This document shows positions 1-5,384 of a stretch of 8,373 nucleotides of DNA, one piece after another. Position 1 is the stretch's first letter. Each line of letters opens with the position of its first letter. The stretch covers positions 1 through 8,373 of the forward strand of contig CAXBGT010000225.1 of NCBI GenBank assembly GCA_963975265.1, written 5' to 3'. This DNA comes from CAJXUU01 sp963975265 (GTDB taxonomy: Bacteria > Bacteroidota > Bacteroidia > Chitinophagales > Saprospiraceae). The position numbers were made by a program, and so were the translations under genes. The notes under the pieces were generated by a model. The model saw only the letters and a program-made list of their open reading frames with translations. It ran no database searches and was not told where the DNA came from.

Positions 1-4
1 CCGT

Positions 5-16
5 TTTTACGTAAAA
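5..16. repeat. 12-bp perfect palindrome at the left edge
   Basis: TTTTACGTAAAA reads the same on both strands. It lies in the gene-free stretch 1-197, downstream of the minus-strand deacetylase gene. It could be an operator for a dimeric regulator of a gene beyond the left edge, but such AT-rich palindromes also arise by chance and no gene is visible on that side. Confidence 0.25.
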
Positions 17-71
17 TCATTAAAAAATGCTGCATGAATTAAGAAGTAAACACAAAGAAGATTCAATAAAT

Positions 72-100
72 AGGGCTCTTCAGTATTTCTGAATATCCCT
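72..100 (-). repeat. Structured intergenic element, copy 1 (stem-loop after the deacetylase gene)
   Basis: Read on the minus strand this is AGGG, a 3-base internal loop, TTCAG, loop AAATA, CTGAA, a 3-base internal loop, CCCT: nine base pairs with a symmetric interior loop. It starts about 100 nt after the stop codon of the minus-strand deacetylase gene, on the same strand as that gene. The plus-strand stem-loop at 8321-8348, after purN, matches it closely (AGGGATATTC, two variable bases, AAATA, two variable bases, GAA, CCCT), and the variable bases change in a paired way. There is no clear T-run after it, so a simple intrinsic terminator is not the obvious reading. A dispersed palindromic repeat or a 3'-UTR RNA element is more likely. 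Confidence 0.55.
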
Positions 101-174
101 TCAGTTCATACTTGAAATCATAAAAGTCCTTGACGGATGGCTTCTATTGGACTTTAGCTCAATGTCGATTCCGT

Positions 175-195
175 ATTGTCATTGAAACTGACAAT
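175..195 (-). terminator. Hairpin directly after the deacetylase stop codon
   Basis: ATTGTCA at 175-181 pairs with TGACAAT at 189-195 across a 7-base loop. On the minus strand the hairpin begins two bases after the TAA stop (198-200) of the deacetylase gene. The stem is AT-rich and is not followed by a T-run, so it may be a weak terminator or an mRNA 3'-end stabiliser rather than a textbook intrinsic terminator. Confidence 0.35.
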
Positions 196-197
196 TA

Positions 198-815
198 TTA
201 TCTATCAATTTCAATTTTCCCCATCTCAATCTCCTGAGATTTAAAAAAATCAATCACTTTTGGCAGTACAAATTTCAACTTATCAATAGCTTTCACAGAA
301 TCATGAAATACAATTATCGATCCTTCTCTCGCTTTAGCGGTTACATTCGTTAAGCATTTTTCAGCACTGATATTAGAATCAAAATCTCCACTCAATATAT
401 CCCACATGATGATGTCGTAATCTGCATCTATCTTTTTCGATAACTTAGGAGAGAGCTTTCCGTATGGAGGTCGGAATAACTTTGAATCTATCTCGTCATT
501 TGCTAAGTCTATATTACTTAAGTAGTCGTTAGATTTCGTTTTCCAGGCATTCAGATGATTGTAAGTATGATTACCAACGGTGTGTCCTTCCTCTAAAATT
601 CGTTGATATATTTCTGGATATTTCTTTACATTCTCACCTACACAGAAAAAGGTAGCCTTAATTTCCGCTTCTTTCAAAACATCCAATACCCATGGAGTAG
701 CCTCTGGAACAGGGCCATCGTCAAAGGTCAGGTATACTTTTTTAGTATCAACAAATCTCCAAATGAGTCTTTTGAATAGGAACTGGACGAAAGGCGGTGT
801 TTTTACTAGGTACAT
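198..815 (-). CDS. Polysaccharide deacetylase family protein (NodB homology domain, CE4)
   Basis: This is a 205-residue metal-dependent deacetylase of the carbohydrate esterase 4 family, which removes N- or O-acetyl groups from polysaccharides such as peptidoglycan or chitin-like chains. All five NodB motifs are visible: TFDDGP (30-35, catalytic base D32 and metal ligand D33), HTYNH (83-87, metal ligands H83 and H87), RPPYG (115-119), the tryptophan motif around W138-D144, and HDS (171-173). Almost the whole protein is the NodB domain. The N-terminus (about 1-22) is hydrophobic and basic but has no convincing cleavage site, so the protein may be cytoplasmic or membrane-associated. The ATG start gives a typical family N-terminus. 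The gene follows nadB on the same strand after 242 bases, too far for a tight operon. The polysaccharide substrate cannot be told from sequence, and a xylanase or chitin deacetylase label would be a guess. Confidence 0.93.
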   Translation of the reverse strand: MYLVKTPPFVQFLFKRLIWRFVDTKKVYLTFDDGPVPEATPWVLDVLKEAEIKATFFCVGENVKKYPEIYQRILEEGHTVGNHTYNHLNAWKTKSNDYLSNIDLANDEIDSKLFRPPYGKLSPKLSKKIDADYDIIMWDILSGDFDSNISAEKCLTNVTAKAREGSIIVFHDSVKAIDKLKFVLPKVIDFFKSQEIEMGKIEIDR

Positions 816-876
816 TTAGGAATTTGTGCGATCAAATTGAATCGATATATTATTTACTTAATTTACTAAAACACCT

Positions 877-893
877 TGACTACTTTGTAGTCA
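877..893. repeat. GACTAC dyad hairpin, copy A
   Basis: TGACTAC and GTAGTCA form a perfect 7-bp stem with a TTT loop. On the plus strand it is followed by CTTTTT, like an intrinsic terminator, but no plus-strand gene precedes it here. It is one of three hairpins with the same stem length, loop length and core in the nadB-deacetylase gap. Confidence 0.55.
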
Positions 894-956
894 CTTTTTC
901 TATTAAAAAAATAGGTCCTAATAATTTCCAAAGCTCAATTATCGAATTTCACCAAA

Positions 957-973
957 AGACTACTGAGTAGTCT
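957..973 (-). terminator. GACTAC dyad hairpin, copy B; possible nadB terminator
   Basis: AGACTAC and GTAGTCT form a perfect 7-bp stem with a 3-base loop (TGA on plus, TCA on minus). Read on the minus strand it lies 85 nt after the nadB stop, and the stem runs into a short T-tract (CTTTTGG). Of the three hairpins this one looks most like a minus-strand terminator. Its core matches copy A (877-893), while its outer base pair is switched from T-A to A-T. Confidence 0.4.
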
Positions 974-1007
974 CACTATGTACGCCTTGTATAGGCAATA
1001 AATCCCA

Positions 1008-1024
1008 CGACTTCAGAGAAGTCG
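1008..1024. repeat. GACTTC dyad hairpin, copy C
   Basis: CGACTTC and GAAGTCG form a perfect 7-bp stem with an AGA loop, 33 nt downstream of the nadB stop. Relative to copies A and B, the outer pair is C-G and one inner A-T pair is T-A, so pairing is kept while bases change. No T-run follows on either strand. It may be an operator-type dyad, a mini-repeat or an mRNA 3'-end hairpin. Confidence 0.5.
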
Positions 1025-1057
1025 CACCTTTTGATTATTAGTTATAAATATGACAAC

Positions 1058-2662
1058 TTACAACAGAGTCGTCTCCAAATAATCATACTTATCAGGATAA
1101 TCCGTATTAAAGTGCAATCCTCGGCTCTCATTTCTAAACTGTGCAGCTTTCGACACCAAATAACCAATTGTTATCAGATTTCTTAATTCACAAATTTGCG
1201 GTGATACTATTGAGTCGGAGTACAACATCTCTGTCTCCTTATAAAGCAGCCAAAGTCTATCCATGGCACGTTTTAGTCTCACTTCAGTCCTTACGATTCC
1301 AACATAAGCACTCATGATTTCTTTCAGCTCTTTCTGACTTTGGGTCATGAGGACAAGCTCATTGGGCTCTGTAGTCCCTTTTGCATTCCAGTCAGGAATT
1401 CCTTCCTGCATTACAGCTCCGTCTATATTTTTAGCTATTTCGATGGAAATATTATTGCCATAAACAAGGCCTTCTAAAAGTGAATTTGAAGCCAGTCTAT
1501 TCGCTCCATGCAAACCAGAACAAGTACACTCGCCTGCCGAGTATAAGTTCTTGATGGATGTATTACCCATCTTATCTACTAAAACACCACCACATACATA
1601 ATGACAGGCTGGCACTACTGGAATCATATCCTTCATAGGATCTATGCCTATGCTCATGCACTTATCGTAAATAGTCGGAAAATGATTGTAAAATGCCTTC
1701 TGATCGATATGTGTACAATCAAGAAGAACAAAATCGTTTCCTCGTTCCTTCATCTCCTTATCAATTGCACGAGCTACAATATCTCTAGGTGCTAATGAAA
1801 GCCGATCATCATACTTTTGCATGAATTCTTTTCCGTCAGAAGTCTTTAAAATTGCCCCAAAACCTCTCACCGCTTCAGACACTAGAAATGAAGGATTTTC
1901 ACCAGCAGGATTATAAAGTGAGGTTGGATGAAATTGAATAAACTCCATATTTGCCAATCTGCCTTTTGCTCTGTAGACCATAGCCATACCATCACCTGAG
2001 GCAATCACAGGATTGGTTGTACTCTTATAAATCTGTCCCGCTCCACCTGTACACAATACCGTCTGTTTGGATAGGAATGTTTCGATCTCTTTAGACTTCT
2101 TATTTAAAGCATAGGCTCCATAGCATTCTATATCATTATTAAGCCTCGTTTTGTTTCTACCAAGATGGTGCTGCGTGATCAAATCCAGCGCAAAATAGTG
2201 CTGCAAGAAAGTAATATTGTCAAATGTTTTCACTTTAGCGACAAGGCTTCTTTGGATTTCCCAACCTGTTAGATCTTTGTAATGGAGTATTCTATTTTCT
2301 GAGTGTCCTCCCTCCATGCCTAGGTCATAAGTGCCCTGTTCTACTTTATCAAATCGAGTCCCCCACTCTATAATTTCTTGAACCATTTTAGGACCCTCTT
2401 CAATCACCATTGCGACTACTTCCTTATCACATAGTCCATCTCCGGCATCGAGTGTATCTTCTATGTGCTTCTTGAAGTTATCTTGTTGATGATTCCAAAC
2501 TGCAGCTACTCCACCCTGAGCATAGCGCGTATTGCTTTCTCCTTCATGCGTTTTGGTCAATACAGTAATGCTCACATCGGGTCTCTTTTCCGCCATTTTA
2601 ATAGCGAATGTAAGTCCTGCTACCCCTGCTCCGATGACTAGAATATCTGATTTGTTTTTCAA
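1058..2662 (-). CDS. nadB: L-aspartate oxidase (NadB)
   Basis: This FAD enzyme oxidises L-aspartate to iminoaspartate, which quinolinate synthase NadA condenses with dihydroxyacetone phosphate in de novo NAD synthesis. At 534 residues it is close to the usual length (E. coli about 540). Visible features are the FAD-binding GAGVAG (11-16), the SNTRYAQGGVAAV segment (43-55), MEGGHS (116-121), the QFHPT histidine (H245), the catalytic-arginine segment APRDIVARAID (291-301, R293), ACHY (352-355), the second flavin segment GECTCSGLHGANRLASNS (377-394) and the C-terminal SRGLHFNTDYP (513-523). The start codon is TTG: an in-frame TGA lies ten codons upstream with no ATG between, and the next internal methionine (M23) would remove the FAD-binding loop. 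nadA and nadC are not in the window. The gene diverges from the glycosyltransferase gene with 135 bases between them. A fumarate reductase or succinate dehydrogenase flavoprotein is excluded by the NadB-type C-terminus. Confidence 0.96.
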   Translation of the reverse strand: MKNKSDILVIGAGVAGLTFAIKMAEKRPDVSITVLTKTHEGESNTRYAQGGVAAVWNHQQDNFKKHIEDTLDAGDGLCDKEVVAMVIEEGPKMVQEIIEWGTRFDKVEQGTYDLGMEGGHSENRILHYKDLTGWEIQRSLVAKVKTFDNITFLQHYFALDLITQHHLGRNKTRLNNDIECYGAYALNKKSKEIETFLSKQTVLCTGGAGQIYKSTTNPVIASGDGMAMVYRAKGRLANMEFIQFHPTSLYNPAGENPSFLVSEAVRGFGAILKTSDGKEFMQKYDDRLSLAPRDIVARAIDKEMKERGNDFVLLDCTHIDQKAFYNHFPTIYDKCMSIGIDPMKDMIPVVPACHYVCGGVLVDKMGNTSIKNLYSAGECTCSGLHGANRLASNSLLEGLVYGNNISIEIAKNIDGAVMQEGIPDWNAKGTTEPNELVLMTQSQKELKEIMSAYVGIVRTEVRLKRAMDRLWLLYKETEMLYSDSIVSPQICELRNLITIGYLVSKAAQFRNESRGLHFNTDYPDKYDYLETTLL

Positions 2663-2690
2663 TGTTGCTCTATTTTTATAGTCTATAAAT

Positions 2691-2698
2691 CAAATATA
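2691..2698 (-). promoter_or_regulatory. Candidate nadB promoter -7 element
   Basis: On the minus strand this is TATATTTG, an exact match to the Bacteroidota -7 consensus TAnnTTTG, 28 bases before the nadB TTG start. I see no TTG-type -33 element at the usual distance upstream, which lowers confidence. Confidence 0.4.
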
Positions 2699-2785
2699 GA
2701 AGATTTATTTGAGGAAGAATGAATGCATATTTTAGAATATCCAGAATCAGGAATATGAAAAATCAAATACTAACAATTCACTTTA

Positions 2786-2793
2786 TATCTTTA
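2786..2793 (+). promoter_or_regulatory. Candidate glycosyltransferase promoter -7 element
   Basis: TATCTTTA matches TAnnTTTG at all fixed positions except the last and ends four bases before the ATG at 2798, so the transcript would be leaderless or nearly so. Closely spaced elements of this kind are common before Bacteroidota genes. No clear -33 element is visible. Confidence 0.35.
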
Positions 2794-2797
2794 CAAC

Positions 2798-3904
2798 ATG
2801 AAAATCCTTCTTCTAGAATCCTTTTACGGTGTAAGTCATAAACAGTGGGTAGATGGTTTTGTTGCCAATTCAACTCACAAAGTAGACTTGCTAACCATGC
2901 CTGGAAGGCACTGGAAATGGAGAATGGAGCATTCCGCAATTCATTTTAGCAATGAGATTATTGGATTAGACCAAACATACGACCTTATACTCTGTACTTC
3001 ATTTACAAACATTGCTACATTGAGAGGTTTGCTAATTGCTAAGGGAGAGTCTAAAGCATGGTACAATCAAGTTGCCGTAAATGTATTTTTTCATGAAAAT
3101 CAGATTACCTATCCATGGTCAGAGAATGATCCAGATATCCTTCTAAAAAGAGATAATCACTATGGGTGGATCAACTATCTGTCTTGTTTGGCGGCAGATC
3201 GGGTGATTTTTAATTCTGCATATCACAGAGATGATTTAATGGGGATACTACCAGATTTTCTTGAGCAGTTTCCTGATGAAACACCAAGAGAAGAAATAGA
3301 AAAGATAAGAGCCAAAAGTTATGTTCTTTCTATCGGTGTAAATATGAAGCCTTTATTAGCATTGGAGCGCATTAAAAATGATATTCCTGTCATCATATGG
3401 AATCATCGTTGGGAATATGACAAAAATCCAAAAGATTTTTTTGAAGCACTATTTCAATTGAATAAGGAGGGAATGAAATTCAAAGTCATCGTCGCAGGTG
3501 AAAAATACAAACGATCTCCAAAGGTATTCGAAGAAGCGAAAGTAATACTAGGTGATAAGATTATTCACTATGGATATGCCAAATCAAGAATCGAGTATTT
3601 ACGATTATTGGCTAAAGCGGATATTATGCCAGTGACCAGTAATCAAGATTTTTTTGGGATCTCAGCTGTGGAAGGCATCGCTTCAGGTTGCTATCCGATA
3701 CTGCCCAATCGATTGGCTTTTCCTGAACATTTAGATAGGCCAAAATTTGATGATTGCTATTTTTCATCTACAAAAGAATTAGTGAATAAAATCAGAGCGG
3801 CAATAAACTTGCACCCAAGTGACACGGAAACCATTAGAGCACAGGTGAGTAAATATGACTGGTCAAATCAAATAAAGGTTTATGATGATTTTTTCCGAGT
3901 TTAA
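2798..3904 (+). CDS. tRNA-queuosine alpha-mannosyltransferase-like glycosyltransferase (DUF3524, QTMAN/GTDC1 family)
   Basis: This is a 368-residue GT-B-fold glycosyltransferase. The N-terminal half matches the DUF3524 domain: ESFYGVSHKQWVDG (7-20), MPGRHWKWR (34-42), the VNVFFHENQITYPW segment (94-107) and LAADRVIFNSAYHRD (131-145). The C-terminal half is a GT4-type donor-binding domain: IIWNHRWEYDKNP (199-211), HYGY (257-260), DFFGISAVEG (284-293) and GCYPILPNRLAFPE (297-310). From memory, these motifs match human GTDC1, now known as QTMAN, which attaches mannose from GDP-mannose to queuosine at position 34 of tRNA-Asp. Family membership is strong, but whether the bacterial protein acts on tRNA-queuosine is inference. 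It has no signal peptide or membrane segment, consistent with a cytoplasmic enzyme. It appears to be a single-gene unit, diverging from nadB and followed by 262 non-coding bases. A generic GT4 mannosyl- or glucosyltransferase acting on another substrate is the alternative. Confidence 0.85.
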   Translation: MKILLLESFYGVSHKQWVDGFVANSTHKVDLLTMPGRHWKWRMEHSAIHFSNEIIGLDQTYDLILCTSFTNIATLRGLLIAKGESKAWYNQVAVNVFFHENQITYPWSENDPDILLKRDNHYGWINYLSCLAADRVIFNSAYHRDDLMGILPDFLEQFPDETPREEIEKIRAKSYVLSIGVNMKPLLALERIKNDIPVIIWNHRWEYDKNPKDFFEALFQLNKEGMKFKVIVAGEKYKRSPKVFEEAKVILGDKIIHYGYAKSRIEYLRLLAKADIMPVTSNQDFFGISAVEGIASGCYPILPNRLAFPEHLDRPKFDDCYFSSTKELVNKIRAAINLHPSDTETIRAQVSKYDWSNQIKVYDDFFRV

Positions 3905-4039
3905 TCATAATCAATTAATACCCATCATATCTTTCCTTCTATATACAGACCAAAAAATCATGGTATTCAATGTGACTCACGTGTTAAACTTACCTTAATT
4001 CAACTTTCATACTACAGCACAATCTTTAATTTACCGTTA

Positions 4040-4066
4040 GCATTTGGGCATTTGACTGCATTTGAC
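4040..4066 (+). repeat. Three GCATTTG direct repeats upstream of bamD
   Basis: GCATTTG occurs at 4040-4046, 4048-4054 and 4058-4064, the last two being part of a 10-base tandem repeat GCATTTGAC(T/A). They lie about 70-90 bases before the candidate bamD promoter, in the 262-base spacer 3905-4166. A helical-turn spacing of about 10 bases would suit a regulator-binding site, and the TTTG cores also resemble -33 elements. No coding region is visible in the spacer. Confidence 0.35.
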
Positions 4067-4132
4067 AACCAAAAATCAAAATAATGACATCTAGCTGATA
4101 CTCAACGCCCCTATTTATGCCCATTTATACAC

Positions 4133-4159
4133 TTGAATATCAAAAAAATACTAATTTTG
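4133..4159 (+). promoter_or_regulatory. Candidate promoter of the bamD-rpoZ cluster
   Basis: TAATTTTG at 4152-4159 is an exact TAnnTTTG -7 element, with a TTG at 4133-4135 as a possible -33 element and a 16-base spacer, slightly shorter than usual. The -7 element ends seven bases before the bamD ATG, so the mRNA would have an extremely short leader. Confidence 0.55.
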
Positions 4160-4166
4160 CATCCCT

Positions 4167-4964
4167 ATGAAAAAAAGCGTTTTATTAATAATTATTTCTA
4201 TAGTGGTTTTTGCTTGTAAATCCGAATTCGAAGCGGTAAGAACAAGTAACAATCCTGAATTGATATTTCAAAAAGCACTGGAGTTTTACGAACAAGAAGA
4301 TTGGTTAAAAGCTCAGACTTTATTAGAATTATCTATTCCAAATTACAGAGGTAAAACGGAAGCTGAAGAGTTATTCTTGAAATTTGCATACACGCATTAT
4401 TACAACAATGAATTTATTCTTGCTGCACACTATTTCAAAAGTTTTTCTTCTACATTTTACAATAGTGACAAAAGAGAAGAAGCAGAATATATGTCTGCTT
4501 ACGCAAACTATAGAATGTCACCGAATCCTAAGTTAGATCAGAGTTATACTGTAAAAGCGATAGAAGGATTACAAACGTTCATCAATACACATCCAAGAAG
4601 TGAACGAGTAGCTAAGTGTAATGAGTTGATAGACGAGATGAGGAGAAAGCTTGAAATCAAAGCATTCCAACAAGGACAATTATACTATAATATTGGACAA
4701 TACGAATCCGCTGTTAGTTCATTCGGAAACATGTTGGTCCAATATCCAGATGCCGTAGAAGCAGAAAAGGTAAGGTATTTGATGATAAAAGCTACCTATG
4801 AATTTGCCGGAAAGAGTGTTTATGGCAAAAAAGAGGAACGATATGAGAACACCGTAGCGTTATATAAGAAATTCACAAAAAAACATCCGACATCTGAGTA
4901 TAGCAAAGAGGTCGCTGATATATATAATAACACAGTTGAAGAATTAAAAAAACTTAAAGCATGA
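4167..4964 (+). CDS. bamD: Outer membrane assembly lipoprotein BamD
   Basis: BamD is the TPR lipoprotein partner of BamA in the complex that folds beta-barrel proteins into the outer membrane. The 265-residue product has a lipoprotein signal (1-16) ending in a lipobox-like VFAC, with C17 as the lipidated residue. Mature BamD-type TPR helices follow: ELIFQKALEFYEQEDWLKAQ (31-50), EELFLKFAYTHYYNNEFILA (67-86), GLQTFINTHPRSE (134-146), AFQQGQLYYNIGQYESAVSS (166-185) and ALYKKFTKKHPTSEYSKE (231-248). The repeated YP- or HP-type residues after helix pairs are usual for this family. Length is in the normal range. The start is the first ATG after a good -7 promoter element. Its TGA stop overlaps the rpoZ start by four bases, and BamD followed by omega is the standard Bacteroidota order, which makes another TPR lipoprotein unlikely. 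Confidence 0.92.
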   Translation: MKKSVLLIIISIVVFACKSEFEAVRTSNNPELIFQKALEFYEQEDWLKAQTLLELSIPNYRGKTEAEELFLKFAYTHYYNNEFILAAHYFKSFSSTFYNSDKREEAEYMSAYANYRMSPNPKLDQSYTVKAIEGLQTFINTHPRSERVAKCNELIDEMRRKLEIKAFQQGQLYYNIGQYESAVSSFGNMLVQYPDAVEAEKVRYLMIKATYEFAGKSVYGKKEERYENTVALYKKFTKKHPTSEYSKEVADIYNNTVEELKKLKA

Positions 4965-5290
4965 GTGATATTAAAAGTAAAGTACAGTCTATAGATCCAA
5001 ATGTAGAAGCAAGAGATGTAAAAACCATCGCAGCCACTACAGGTAATATCTATGAAGTACTCAACATTATTGGAAAAAGGGCAACTTCTCTTTCGCAAGA
5101 TATTAAAGTAGAATTGCACGCTAAGTTGGAAGAATTTGCAACTACTTCAGATGCAATAGAGGAAATACACGAAAACAAAGAACAGATAGAAATCTCAAAA
5201 TTCTATGAGAGACTTCCTAATCCTGCAATCATAGCTTATACGGAATATATGAATGGAGAGTTACAGTATAGATTAAGAGACGAAGATTAA
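4961..5290 (+). CDS. rpoZ: DNA-directed RNA polymerase omega subunit (Bacteroidota form)
   Basis: Omega binds the beta' subunit and helps RNA polymerase assemble and stay stable. This 109-residue protein is of the Bacteroidota type: the core is TTGNIYEVLNIIGKRATSL (26-44), corresponding to the omega segment with the conserved arginine-alanine after the first helix. An acidic middle (57-75) and a C-terminal ERLPNPAIIAYTEYMNGEL segment (83-101) follow, the latter typical of this phylum and absent from E. coli omega. The ATG lies inside the bamD stop (ATGA, 4961-4964), suggesting translational coupling. Pipelines may label it a DUF or a 'K/E/IX' family protein, but the gene order and core support omega. 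Confidence 0.9.
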   Translation: MSDIKSKVQSIDPNVEARDVKTIAATTGNIYEVLNIIGKRATSLSQDIKVELHAKLEEFATTSDAIEEIHENKEQIEISKFYERLPNPAIIAYTEYMNGELQYRLRDED

Positions 5291-5384
5291 TTTTTAGATT
5301 GCGTTTATAGTTTCTACTTGGTTCAGTATTTGTTGTTGAATTACAGTAAAACAATTAATTCTTCTAAAAACGAAATATCTGGAC

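Noticed and set aside
877..1024. The three dyads read as a CRISPR array
   Set aside because: Only 17 bases each, with unequal gaps (63 and 34 bases) and no cas genes. They are hairpins, not direct repeats with spacers.
1601..1795. 64-codon plus-strand open frame inside nadB
   Set aside because: It is fully inside nadB on the other strand, with no family resemblance or start-site signals.
2728..2742. Third copy of the AGGGATATTC element
   Set aside because: TATTT and GAATATCC match at the right spacing, but the complementary stem and CCCT/AGGG closure are missing, so I treat it as a partial or chance match.
4820..5119. 99-codon minus-strand open frame opposite bamD/rpoZ
   Set aside because: Cysteine- and tyrosine-rich translation typical of antisense AT-rich coding DNA; it overlaps two well supported genes.
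198..5290. nadB, the glycosyltransferase and the deacetylase as one biosynthetic or defence system
   Set aside because: The genes are divergent or widely spaced, and each belongs to an independent housekeeping or modification family; nothing links them functionally.
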